From Methylotenera_A sp044222005 (lineage in GTDB: Bacteria > Pseudomonadota > Gammaproteobacteria > Burkholderiales > Methylophilaceae), in NCBI GenBank assembly GCA_044222005.1, contig JBGANY010000019.1, positions 1-24,866 of the forward strand: DNA of 24,866 nt. Reading direction: 5' to 3'. Positions 1 through 7,204 of this stretch are shown one piece after another; position 1 is the stretch's first letter; each line of letters opens with the position of its first letter. The position numbers and the translations under genes are program-made. The notes under the pieces were generated by a model. The model saw only the letters and a program-made list of their open reading frames with translations, did not search any database and had not been told where the DNA came from.

Positions 1-393
1 AAAGATTTTGGCAACATGCAAGCTTGGCACCCAGCCATTGCCAGTGATAAATTAGAGAAAAAAGGTGAAGAAACCTTCAGAACGCTGACATTAAAATCTG
101 GTGGCGAGATTTACGAAAAACTGCGTAGCGCCGATGACAAAGACATGAAACTGAAATACGAAATCGTGAGCGGCGTAGCACCAGTGGCTGATTACAACTC
201 ATTCATGACAGTGACCTCTGGCCCGGGCACAGGCGAATCCACCGTGACTTGGGTAGGCCGTTTTTACCGCACCTACAAGTTAAACCCACCAATCCCAGCA
301 GGTCAGGATGACGAAACAGCCGTGAAATTTGTGACTGACGTTTATGATGCCGGTTTAGCGGGTTTGAAAAAGGCAGCCGAAAACTCAAAGTAA
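1..393 (+). CDS. SRPBCC-fold (polyketide cyclase/START-like) protein, 3' part
   Basis: The reading frame is open from base 1, so the true start lies upstream; 130 codons are visible. The first residues, KDFGNMQAWHPAIA, match the opening of polyketide_cyc2/SRPBCC proteins, where a W-H-P motif lines a hydrophobic ligand cavity. A later TVTWVGRFYR strand and a final helix, with FVTDVYDAGLAGLKK, also fit the end of this fold. Proteins annotated MxaD in methylotrophs belong to the same superfamily, so a link to methanol oxidation is possible but cannot be shown without the upstream genes. The ligand is unknown. A hairpin terminator follows about 130 bases later. The bases just after the stop encode a protein-like tail in the -1 frame (separate entry). 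Family call fairly sure; function unknown. Confidence 0.75.
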   Translation, partial: KDFGNMQAWHPAIASDKLEKKGEETFRTLTLKSGGEIYEKLRSADDKDMKLKYEIVSGVAPVADYNSFMTVTSGPGTGESTVTWVGRFYRTYKLNPPIPAGQDDETAVKFVTDVYDAGLAGLKKAAENSK

Positions 394-413
394 CTAGCCA
401 GGCAACTGGCGCA

Positions 414-461
414 ATGGCTAATACCTCCTCTGGCAAAAAACCATGGTGGAAGTTTTGGTAA
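414..461 (+). other. Out-of-frame 15-codon reading frame ending in a Trp-rich tail
   Basis: In the -1 frame relative to the preceding gene, this stretch reads MANTSSGKKPWWKFW and then TAA. The same frame is open upstream across the SRPBCC stop codon: a single -1 shift at the AAG codon before that stop would add VTSQATGA and then these 15 residues. Basic-aromatic tails of the KKPWWKFW kind are common at natural protein C-termini, which makes pure chance less attractive. There is no clear ribosome binding site; only an AGG lies 11 bases before the ATG. It may be the remains of a longer ancestral C-terminus, a frameshift product, or a chance reading frame. Confidence 0.25.
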
Positions 462-522
462 ATCTGCAGGAGCATCGCCTCGTTCAGATTTAAATATAAT
501 CGACATGGGCAGTGCCACCTGC

Positions 523-558
523 AAAAAAAGGGATTGCGAATTTGCAATCCCTTTTTTT
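523..558 (+). terminator. Rho-independent terminator after the SRPBCC gene
   Basis: An 8-bp stem GGGATTGC/GCAATCCC with the six-base loop GAATTT (530-551) is followed by seven Ts (552-558). Seven As in front extend the stem and let it work on both strands. It closes the transcript of the first gene. Confidence 0.9.
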
Positions 559-561
559 ATT

Positions 562-860
562 TAATTGCATAGCCCACAATACCCGCTCATAAAGGTTGAC
601 ACAAACTGTATCAAGCCACGGCCAGAAGGTGACAAGTTTGGTATGGTATGACACTTTTTGTCAATCCAATGCTTAAAAAAGCGGGGTAAAACCCGCTTTA
701 TTTATGCCTTGTTCCGCTACAGGCATGCATCGTACCGATAAACTCTCTTTCCCAAGCCGTTAACCATAAAATAATAAATTAATAAATATTTCATAAAAAC
801 AATGGGTTAATAATGAATTAGCTGCGAGAAGGAAAGATCTCCTCCATAAAATGTAAAAGC
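562..860. other. Non-coding stretch upstream of pilA
   Basis: I see no credible protein gene here. The left half holds an orphan terminator hairpin (separate entry) and a TTGACA at 596-601 matched by TGTCAA at 658-663, which are inverted relative to each other. The right half, roughly 765-860, is very AT-rich, as is common in the activator and IHF-binding region upstream of sigma-54 promoters, but I cannot assign a specific PilR or IHF site. Confidence 0.6.
678..703 (+). terminator. Orphan hairpin terminator in the pilA upstream region
   Basis: AAAGCGGG and CCCGCTTT form an 8-bp stem around the loop GTAAAA (678-699), followed by ATTT. No protein gene lies between this hairpin and the previous terminator at 523-558. 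It is therefore either a second, backup terminator or the end of a short untranslated RNA starting near 600. Confidence 0.7.
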
Positions 861-876
861 TGGCACACCCGTTGCT
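861..876 (+). promoter_or_regulatory. Sigma-54 (RpoN) promoter of pilA
   Basis: The sequence TGGCAC-ACCCG-TTGCT matches the -24/-12 consensus TGGCAC-N5-TTGCW exactly. The GG (862-863) and GC (874-875) pairs are separated by the required ten bases. Transcription is expected near 887, giving a leader of about 65 bases before pilA at 954. In many proteobacteria pilA is driven by sigma-54 and the PilS/PilR two-component system, so this is the expected control. The activator site itself was not identified. Confidence 0.93.
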
Positions 877-953
877 AATACTTACTCAAGCACTGGTATC
901 AACAACGTTCAGTGTGTTTATACTAAATATTATTTTTTACAAAGGAAATGAAC

Positions 954-1358
954 ATGAACATGAAACAACATATGAGCCAAAAAGGTTTTACCTTAATCGA
1001 GTTAATGATTGTTGTTGCCATTATCGGTATTTTGGCTGCGATCGCAATTCCCTCTTACCGTGATTACACTGTCAGGACAAAAACCGCAGCTGCGATTGCT
1101 AACGTTGCAGGTCAAAAATTGAAAGTTGGTCTTGGTTACGATGACTCTGGCGCTTTAGGCTGTGTAGATGATAATGGCGTTGCTATTCCTAGCTGTGCGG
1201 GTGCAGGTATCTTAACTGGTGTAAGTAGTGGTGGTGCATCAGCAGTTACCGTAACATTAACACCAGCTGCTCCTGCAGCAGCTGGTGGTGATATTACTTG
1301 GACATGCGCTCCAACGGCTGGTGTTGGTACTACTGACGTATCTAAAATCTGCTTCTAA
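954..1358 (+). CDS. pilA: Type IV pilus major pilin PilA
   Basis: This encodes the 134-residue prepilin that polymerises into type IV pili. A short positively charged leader ends in KG and is followed by FTLIELMIVVAIIGILAAIA, the classic prepilin peptidase site (cleavage G/F) with Glu5 of the mature protein and the hydrophobic polymerisation helix. Four cysteines lie in the globular part. The last pair, in WTCAPT and at the end in KICF, frames the usual C-terminal disulfide loop. ATGs occur at 948, 954 and 960; I chose 954 because AAAGGA (941-946) then sits seven bases upstream. The gene stands alone behind a sigma-54 promoter and ahead of a strong terminator, about 13.6 kb from pilB/pilC. 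Membership in the major-pilin class is inferred from length and promoter. Confidence 0.93.
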   Translation: MNMKQHMSQKGFTLIELMIVVAIIGILAAIAIPSYRDYTVRTKTAAAIANVAGQKLKVGLGYDDSGALGCVDDNGVAIPSCAGAGILTGVSSGGASAVTVTLTPAAPAAAGGDITWTCAPTAGVGTTDVSKICF

Positions 1359-1401
1359 TAGCAAGCGCAGCCTCGATGGAATGAAATGAAATCGAGGCAA
1401 C

Positions 1402-1430
1402 AAAAAGCCCTTCAATTGAAGGGCTTTTTT
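1402..1430 (+). terminator. Strong bidirectional terminator between pilA and the cNMP-rhodanese gene
   Basis: AGCCCTTCAA/TTGAAGGGCT is a perfect 20-base palindrome (1406-1425) with As before and six Ts after it. The genes on both sides point toward it, so it can serve both. A second hairpin just upstream, GCCTCGAT (1370-1377) with ATCGAGGC (1391-1398), lacks a T-run and probably protects the 3' end of the pilin mRNA. Confidence 0.93.
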
Positions 1431-1545
1431 ACATCTTGATAAAGATATTGAAACAAAAAACATAAAAATAGATGTACCCTAAATTGACCTGAAGGCCTGG
1501 AAGGCAATATCCATGCAGCCTGCAGAGCAGCTATTTTGACTTGAT

Positions 1546-2625
1546 TTAGCTAGAGCTACGTGTTCCGCCTTCCAACACCACCGCCTTCAACCCGTACTGT
1601 GCCAGAATAAACGCTGCGGCGCTGCTGCGGCGGCCGGTCTGGCAATACACAATATATTCTTTGGTGTTGTCCAACTGGCTTAGCAAGCTGCGCAGCTCGT
1701 GCAGGGGCGCGTTGATTGCGCCTTCGATATGGTGGTAACTGTATTCCGAGGCAAAGCGTACATCCAGCCACTCCGCGCCATTAGCCACCCTGGCTTTCGC
1801 CTCTGCCATACTCACGGTGTTCACAATCGGCGCTTTAAGCAGTTCGACAAAATCCTGTTTTTTCAGGCGTAGTAACTGGCCATCGGTTTTCATGGTAACG
1901 GTGGCGTTGCGCTTGGTATCCGAAGCCAGCGCCTCTTCACCAAAGGCTGCGCCGTTGGAAATTTCCGCCAACACCACGGGCGGCTTGTTTGGATCCTTGA
2001 CGCGACTGACTTCCGCCGTGCCTTGCTGAATCAGGTAATAGTAATCTCCCTCCTGCCCTTGCTTGATGATGACTTGGCCTGCTGCTACATCCATCGGCAA
2101 CATGCGCTCGAGCATGGTTTCAATATTGGCTGCAGGCAGTTTGGCAAACACGCCGTTGTGCAGTTTGAACGCGTTAAAACTTGCAGCGTCAATCTTCCAG
2201 CCCTGCTTGGTGCTTTGCGCATTGACCGTTTTTTGTGTTTGCGCAGGCAGATAACCCGAAAGCTGATCCCATGTCAGCATAATGTCCAGCAAATCCAGAT
2301 CAATCCGCATAACCTCAATCGGCGTAAGCGCGATGGTGTCTTTAATCTGCAGCCGATTAGTATCCACGGGGTGTTTGGCAGCATCGGTACCCGCACGCAG
2401 AATCAGCTTATTGCCGTTCTGATAGCGAATCCCAAGATCACCGCTCACCAGATAAAGTGCCTGTGCACTATTGGTGCTGATGCGTGTCGGATCCAGGTCT
2501 TTGCTAACCAGTTCCACGAAACACACTGCAGACAGCTCTTCCAGTCGATTGGGCGAAAGCCTTGCAACAGGCTCGAACCGGGCCAGTGTAGATTTTGAGA
2601 TGAGGATAGGTTTATGTTCAGTCAT
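1546..2625 (-). CDS. Cyclic nucleotide-binding domain fused to a rhodanese domain
   Basis: This 359-residue soluble protein has three parts. Residues 1-130 look like a degenerate copy of the cNMP-binding fold. Residues about 155-265 are a cNMP-binding domain with the phosphate-binding cassette FGEEAL (228-233) and RNATV (239-243). Residues about 270-356 are a rhodanese domain with LDVR and the active-site loop YCQTGRRS, whose Cys328 can carry a persulfide. There is no DNA-binding domain, signal peptide or membrane segment, so it is not a CRP-type regulator. A likely role is sulfur transfer or thiol chemistry gated by cAMP or a similar ligand, but substrate and partner are unknown. The start at 2625 has no clear ribosome binding site. 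It is a single gene, convergent with pilA and sharing its terminator. Confidence 0.88.
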   Translation of the reverse strand: MTEHKPILISKSTLARFEPVARLSPNRLEELSAVCFVELVSKDLDPTRISTNSAQALYLVSGDLGIRYQNGNKLILRAGTDAAKHPVDTNRLQIKDTIALTPIEVMRIDLDLLDIMLTWDQLSGYLPAQTQKTVNAQSTKQGWKIDAASFNAFKLHNGVFAKLPAANIETMLERMLPMDVAAGQVIIKQGQEGDYYYLIQQGTAEVSRVKDPNKPPVVLAEISNGAAFGEEALASDTKRNATVTMKTDGQLLRLKKQDFVELLKAPIVNTVSMAEAKARVANGAEWLDVRFASEYSYHHIEGAINAPLHELRSLLSQLDNTKEYIVYCQTGRRSSAAAFILAQYGLKAVVLEGGTRSSS

Positions 2626-3240
2626 AGGGATTATTTACAAATTATTTACAAATAGAATAGTTGTTGATGACGGAGTGCCTTGACATTGTCGCGTGGCAAT
2701 TGTTATGTATGATTTGCGTCAAAGGTGTCAAAAATTCATGCATCATTTGCGATAGCTCCTACAATCCAGCCTTGCTGAAATATCTGTCAATCCAATAATA
2801 TGTGAAACTAAAATCATCCTCACACGGCTCCCACCCTTCAGGTCAATCATTTGAGGATTCCCGGTCATCCCATTTACCAATTTTTGCGGCACATCACGGC
2901 TTAAAGCCGCATCAAATGGCGCTTTCCACATGATTCAATTAAAAAAACCGTCACTCATATTTTGCAATTAAATCAGCCTTGTTATTAACAACACTGAGGT
3001 GCCATTCCATCTCAAATTTATACCGCCAAGTTCAAAATCAAGGCTCAATTTCGTCATTAAAAGCATTTGATGGCAGCATTTCTATTAACGGCAGCATGCC
3101 TGGTAAAGTTAACATCAGCAATAAGCCTGCCAACAATAAATACGCCATTCGCTAAAGTTTAGCGCCTATTTAAACATTATTTGCACAATAAGCAATGCGA
3201 TTTGCGATATGATTTGGCTGGAATGCCCTGAACAACCAAT
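2626..3240. other. Long non-coding or decayed stretch
   Basis: No convincing gene lies in these 615 bases. The minus strand has two short open stretches: 36 codons at 3038-3148 with a very hydrophobic start (MAYLLLAGLLLMLTLPG), and 62 codons at 2743-2931. Neither has a ribosome binding site, and I recognise neither. A perfect inverted repeat CGCTAAA-G-TTTAGCG lies at 3150-3164. A -10-like TATGAT at 3208-3213 lies 27 bases before the esterase start and may serve it. The stretch could be the remains of a lost gene. Confidence 0.5.
2630..2651. repeat. 11-bp tandem repeat upstream of the cNMP-rhodanese gene
   Basis: ATTATTTACAA occurs twice head to tail (2630-2640 and 2641-2651), directly before the start codon of the minus-strand gene. 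It occupies the place of the expected ribosome binding site and leader. It may be a replication-slippage duplication; a regulatory role is unproven. Confidence 0.75.
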
Positions 3241-3906
3241 ATGAATTTATCTATGTATGACACCCCGATAGAAATAAGCCTTGATGCCACGCCGACCGCC
3301 AGCGTGATCTGGCTGCACGGCTTGGGTGCGGATGGCAATGATTTTGTACCCGTCGTTAAAATGCTCAATCTGCCGAACATTCGCTTTGTTTTACCACATG
3401 CCGCTTACAAGAAAGTCACCGCGAATAATGGCTATGAAATGCGCGCCTGGTATGACGTATTTGGCTTTAGCGTCGGTAGCCGCGAGGACGAAACCGGCAT
3501 CCGCGAATCGCAAGCCTATATCGAATCGCTGATTCAACGCGAGATAGACCGCGGCATTCCCGCCAAGCGCATCGTGCTTGCGGGCTTTTCGCAGGGCGGC
3601 GCAATCGCGCTGCACACGGCGCTGCGCCATCCGCAAGCATTGGCTGGCGTCATGGCGCTATCCACCTATCTGCCGCTCAAGACGGGTTTAGCCAAAGAAA
3701 AATCTAAAGAAAATCAGCATATTCCCATTTTTATGGCGCATGGCACTTTTGATGGCGTGATCAGCCTGGACACTTGCCGCGTTTCTTTTGAAGTGCTGCA
3801 GGCGCAGCATTACGTGATTAACTGGCACGAATACCCGATGGCGCATGCGGTGAACCAGCAGGAAATCGAGGATATTCGCGAGTTTTTACGCACAACGCTA
3901 CGCTAA
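3241..3906 (+). CDS. Carboxylesterase/phospholipase family alpha/beta hydrolase
   Basis: This is a 221-residue cytoplasmic hydrolase of the Abhydrolase_2 (PF02230) type, the same family as bacterial carboxylesterase II and acyl-protein thioesterases, acting on short-chain esters. The N-terminal WLHGLGADGNDF supplies the oxyanion-hole region. The nucleophile is Ser117 in GFSQGG, the acid is Asp171 in HGTFDG, and the base is His202 in MAHAV. The length fits the family. The start at 3241 has no obvious ribosome binding site, and an in-frame ATG at 3253 is a possible alternative. It precedes xseB by 89 bases with no terminator between, so it may be co-transcribed. The natural substrate is unknown. 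Confidence 0.92.
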   Translation: MNLSMYDTPIEISLDATPTASVIWLHGLGADGNDFVPVVKMLNLPNIRFVLPHAAYKKVTANNGYEMRAWYDVFGFSVGSREDETGIRESQAYIESLIQREIDRGIPAKRIVLAGFSQGGAIALHTALRHPQALAGVMALSTYLPLKTGLAKEKSKENQHIPIFMAHGTFDGVISLDTCRVSFEVLQAQHYVINWHEYPMAHAVNQQEIEDIREFLRTTLR

Positions 3907-3995
3907 CGCACTGCACCCCATAGAAATGCCATGTGAAAAAACCCGCAACTTTCATTTGTTTTGATAAAATCTCTTAAACGAACCAAAACCATAAA

Positions 3996-4244
3996 ATGAC
4001 GAGCAAATCCCAACCAAAAGCATCAGACACTACGCCCGACTTTGAAGCCACGCTGGCCGAGCTGGAAACGATTGTGAGCCAGATGGAATCTGGTAACTTG
4101 CCACTGGAACAATCCCTGAACGCTTATAAACGCGGCGCTGAACTGCTGCAAATCTGCCAGAAAGCGTTAACGGATGCCGAACAGCAGGTGCGCATTCTGA
4201 CTGACGCCAACAAGCTTGCCGCGTTTAACCCGGGCAACGAATAA
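3996..4244 (+). CDS. xseB: Exodeoxyribonuclease VII small subunit
   Basis: This 82-residue protein is the small subunit that binds in several copies to XseA, forming the nuclease that degrades single-stranded DNA from both ends. The core DFEATLAELETIVSQMESGNLPLEQSL and the following YKRGAELLQICQKAL match the two-helix family signature. The length is typical. The next gene, ispA, starts four bases after its stop, and the order xseB-ispA-dxs is the same as in E. coli. XseA is not in the window. The start lacks a strong Shine-Dalgarno sequence; a TAAAAT at 3965-3970 is the best -10 candidate. Confidence 0.95.
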   Translation: MTSKSQPKASDTTPDFEATLAELETIVSQMESGNLPLEQSLNAYKRGAELLQICQKALTDAEQQVRILTDANKLAAFNPGNE

Positions 4245-4248
4245 GGTT

Positions 4249-5175
4249 ATGAATAAACCGATGACTACGCTGATCAATGAACAAACAGCCGACTTCAACG
4301 CTTGGGCTGGCGATATGCAAATGCGCATGGAAAGCGTGCTGGATGCGTATATGCCGCCTGCCAGCGTTTCACCCATGCGCCTGCACGAAGCCATGCGCTA
4401 TTCGACCCTGGGTGGCGGTAAGCGTGTGCGCGCTTTGCTGGCCTATGCTGCAGGCGAGTTTTGCGGCGCCAAGCTGGAGCAGGTTGATATTCCTGCCGCC
4501 GCGGTGGAACTCATTCACGCGTTCTCGCTGGTGCATGACGATTTGCCGTGCATGGACGACGACGACCTGCGCCGCGGCAAGCCTACCACGCACAAGCAAT
4601 ATGGCGACGCCATGGCGCTGCTGGTGGGTGATGCCCTGCAAAGCCTGGCGTTTCAGCTGATTTCACAGGACAAACTGCTGAAACATGCCACACAGAAACT
4701 GCAAATGCTGCACATTCTGGCTCTAGCCAGCGGTTCGCGCGGCATGGCGGGCGGCCAGGCCATCGATATCGAAAGTATCGGCATCCCGCTTACGCGCGAA
4801 GAGCTGGAACAAATGCATATACACAAAACAGGCGCACTCATCCGCGCGGCAGCCTTGTTGGGCGCCTATAGTGCCGATGAGCCGGAAGAAGAAGAAATCA
4901 AAGCCATTGATCATTTTGCCAAATCGATAGGTCTGGCATTTCAGGTGGTGGACGACATTCTGGATGCTGAAGCCGACACCCAAACCCTGGGCAAAACCGC
5001 AGGCAAAGACAAGCTCAACAATAAATCCACGTATGTCACGATTTTAGGATTATCAGCCGCAAAACAACTGGCCAGCGAGCTGCATGCCAACGCTATGGCC
5101 GCACTTTCGTTTTACGGCCGCGAGGCAGATTTATTGCGGCATCTGGCCAACTTTATCACCCAACGCAGTTTCTAA
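4249..5175 (+). CDS. ispA: Farnesyl diphosphate synthase (short-chain polyprenyl synthase)
   Basis: The enzyme condenses dimethylallyl diphosphate with two isopentenyl diphosphates to give farnesyl diphosphate, the precursor of undecaprenyl carriers and the ubiquinone side chain. GGGKRVR (55-61) binds diphosphate. The first Asp-rich motif is DDLPCMDDDD (97-106), and the second is DDILD (235-239). The frame opens earlier at a TTG at 4216, inside xseB, but ATG 4249 gives 308 residues, close to the usual 300, and lies just after AAGG at 4243. ATG 4261 is another option. Translation is probably coupled to xseB. It lies 12 bases ahead of dxs, so two steps of isoprenoid synthesis share a transcript. 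Confidence 0.96.
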   Translation: MNKPMTTLINEQTADFNAWAGDMQMRMESVLDAYMPPASVSPMRLHEAMRYSTLGGGKRVRALLAYAAGEFCGAKLEQVDIPAAAVELIHAFSLVHDDLPCMDDDDLRRGKPTTHKQYGDAMALLVGDALQSLAFQLISQDKLLKHATQKLQMLHILALASGSRGMAGGQAIDIESIGIPLTREELEQMHIHKTGALIRAAALLGAYSADEPEEEEIKAIDHFAKSIGLAFQVVDDILDAEADTQTLGKTAGKDKLNNKSTYVTILGLSAAKQLASELHANAMAALSFYGREADLLRHLANFITQRSF

Positions 5176-5187
5176 ACTGCTGTTACT

Positions 5188-7050
5188 ATGTTGCCGCTAT
5201 TAGACTCCATTCATTTGCCTGAAGACTTGCGCAAGCTTGACCGCGATCAGCTTGCGGTATTGGCTGGCGAGTTGCGCGCATTTCTGGTCGAAAGCGTTTC
5301 TAAAACAGGCGGTCACTTAGCCTCTAATTTGGGCGTGGTCGAGCTCACCATCGCCCTTCATTACGTGTTTAATACACCCGATGACAGACTGGTATGGGAT
5401 GTCGGCCACCAGACCTATCCGCACAAGATTCTCACCGGTCGGCGCGAAGCAATGGCTGACTTGCGCAAGCCTAACGGCATCGCCGGCTTTCCGCGCCGCG
5501 GCGAAAGCGAGTATGACACGTTTGGCACAGGGCATTCCAGCACCTCGATTTCTGCCGCGCTGGGCATGGCGATTGCCGCCAAACAAGCTGGCTCTGATCG
5601 CCACTGCGTCGCGGTTATCGGCGATGGCGCCATGACTGCCGGCATGGCGTTTGAGGCGCTGAACAATGCGGGCGACATGGATGCTAACTTGCTGGTGATT
5701 TTGAACGACAACGACATGAGCATTTCAAGCAATGTGGGGGGCTTAAACCGCTACTTGGCGAAATTGCTTTCTAGCCGTTTTTATGGTGCAGTGCGTCAAT
5801 CAGGCAAAAAGGTGCTCTCTGGAATGCCGCATGTACAAGAATTTGCCAAACGTGCTGAAGAGCATGTGAAAGGTATGGTATTGCCAGGCACGCTGTTTGA
5901 AGAACTGGGCTTCAACTACATCGGCCCGATCGATGGACATGACTTGCCGGTATTGCTTGATACTTTAAGCAATATCCGTGAGCTCAAAGGCATGCAGTTT
6001 CTGCATGTGGTGACGCAAAAGGGCAGAGGCTTCGAGCCGGCTGAAGACGACCCGAACAAATACCATGGCGTAAGCAAGTTCGACCCCACTAACGGCATTG
6101 CACATCCAATTGCTGCCGCTAAAACCTACACGCAAGTGTTTGGCGACTGGCTGGTGGATATGGCTGACAGCGACAACAAGCTGATTGGTATTACGCCCGC
6201 CATGTGCGATGGCTCCGGCCTTAATGCGTTTGCCGAAAAATACCCACAGCGCTATTTCGATGTCGGCATTGCGGAGCAGCATGCGCTCACTTTTGCGGCC
6301 GGCATGGCGTGTGACGGCTTAAAACCTGTCGTCGCGATTTACAGCACATTTTTACAACGCGCCTACGATCAGCTGATCCATGACATCGCGCTGCAGAATC
6401 TGGACGTGCTGTTTGCGATTGACCGGGCAGGCCTGGTTGGCGCTGATGGCCCAACGCATGCGGGCAGTTTCGATTTAAGCTATTTGCGCTGCATTCCCAA
6501 CATCGTGATCATGGCGCCGAGCGATGAAAATGAATGCAGGCACATGCTCACGACCGGGTTCCAATATCAGGGCGTGGCTGCGGTGCGCTACCCGCGGGGC
6601 ACAGGCACCGACGCTAAGATGAGTGCTGCGCTTGAAACTTTGCCTATCGGCAAAGGCGAAATCAAACGTGACTCTACAATTAAAAAAGGAAAGAAAGTCG
6701 CCATGCTGGCGTTTGGCAGCATGCTGGCACCTGCGCTGCAAGCCGCATCCGTGCTGGATGCTACGGTAGCCAATATGCGCTTTGTAAAACCGCTCGATAT
6801 TGATTTGATTGAGAAACTTGCCGAAACGCATGATTTAATAGTCACCATCGAAGAAAATGCGCTGATGGGCGGTGCAGGTGCAGCAGTCCTGGAAGCCTTG
6901 CAGACACTTAATGCATCCACGCCAGCGCTGTGCCTCGGTTTACCCGACATTTTTATTGAGCATGGCGTGCATGAAACCATGCTGGCAGAATGCGGTCTAG
7001 ACAGTTCAGGGATTGTCCAGTCAGTAAACGCCAGATTGAGCATCATTTAA
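5188..7050 (+). CDS. dxs: 1-deoxy-D-xylulose-5-phosphate synthase
   Basis: This thiamine-diphosphate enzyme makes DXP from pyruvate and glyceraldehyde 3-phosphate, the entry step of the MEP isoprenoid pathway and also a source for thiamine and pyridoxal. At 620 residues it has the normal length. The N-terminal domain shows VGHQTYPHK (72-80) and the ThDP/Mg motif GDGAMTAG (145-152) with the downstream Asn. The pyrimidine domain has VGIAEQHALTFAAG with the catalytic Glu, and DRAGLVGADGPTHAG follows. The C-terminal transketolase domain is complete. It is the last gene of the xseB-ispA-dxs group. No clear terminator follows, so some read-through into folE2 is possible. Confidence 0.98.
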   Translation: MLPLLDSIHLPEDLRKLDRDQLAVLAGELRAFLVESVSKTGGHLASNLGVVELTIALHYVFNTPDDRLVWDVGHQTYPHKILTGRREAMADLRKPNGIAGFPRRGESEYDTFGTGHSSTSISAALGMAIAAKQAGSDRHCVAVIGDGAMTAGMAFEALNNAGDMDANLLVILNDNDMSISSNVGGLNRYLAKLLSSRFYGAVRQSGKKVLSGMPHVQEFAKRAEEHVKGMVLPGTLFEELGFNYIGPIDGHDLPVLLDTLSNIRELKGMQFLHVVTQKGRGFEPAEDDPNKYHGVSKFDPTNGIAHPIAAAKTYTQVFGDWLVDMADSDNKLIGITPAMCDGSGLNAFAEKYPQRYFDVGIAEQHALTFAAGMACDGLKPVVAIYSTFLQRAYDQLIHDIALQNLDVLFAIDRAGLVGADGPTHAGSFDLSYLRCIPNIVIMAPSDENECRHMLTTGFQYQGVAAVRYPRGTGTDAKMSAALETLPIGKGEIKRDSTIKKGKKVAMLAFGSMLAPALQAASVLDATVANMRFVKPLDIDLIEKLAETHDLIVTIEENALMGGAGAAVLEALQTLNASTPALCLGLPDIFIEHGVHETMLAECGLDSSGIVQSVNARLSII

Positions 7051-7120
7051 ATCGCCAATCGCTCTTGATTCGGCAGCTTTTGGCCCAATCTATTTAGCCT
7101 GACCCGACATCTAAAAAACT

Positions 7121-7192
7121 GTTTACACACGTGCGCAAACGAGTAAACTTCGAATTCTAATCAATTTACGACCCGTTTGCGCCAAATTGGAG
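7121..7192 (+). promoter_or_regulatory. Structured leader of folE2 with competing stems
   Basis: GCGCAAAC (7133-7140) pairs perfectly with GTTTGCGC (7175-7182). Inside this stem, GTAAA (7143-7147) can pair with TTTAC (7165-7169). The same GTAAA is also the partner of GTTTAC at 7121-7126, so two folds exclude each other. The ribosome binding site GGAG (7189-7192) lies just after the outer stem. This could be an RNA switch or a set of protein operators. It matches no riboswitch class that I recognise, and no clear Zur box is present. Confidence 0.45.
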
Positions 7193-7204
7193 CCTTGTTA
7201 GTTT

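Noticed and set aside
2630..2651. Short tandem repeats at 2630, 10253 and 14879 as parts of a CRISPR or dispersed repeat family
   Set aside because: Each is a different sequence in only two direct copies without spacers; they are local duplications.
2680..2709. TTGACA and TATGTA on the plus strand, 18 bases apart, resembling a sigma-70 promoter
   Set aside because: It points into more than 500 bases without a gene, and the -10 match is poor. It may be chance.
2743..2931. 62-codon minus-strand reading frame in the gap after the cNMP-rhodanese gene
   Set aside because: No ribosome binding site, no recognisable motif and mixed composition. Kept only as part of the possible decayed region, not called as a gene.
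3038..3148. 36-codon minus-strand frame with a signal-like hydrophobic start
   Set aside because: A stop codon lies directly upstream and there is no Shine-Dalgarno sequence; a hydrophobic stretch arises easily in AT-rich DNA.
4277..4660. Long open frames inside ispA, dxs, aroC, ubiH and pilB in other frames, for example 4277-4660 plus and 6588-7046 minus
   Set aside because: They lie wholly inside well-identified genes, are rich in Cys, Trp and Arg from frame-shifted GC-rich codons, and match no family.
7051..7204. A Zur operator or tetrahydrofolate riboswitch upstream of folE2
   Set aside because: I looked for the Zur palindrome and the known THF aptamer core and could not match either. 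Only the described stems are present.
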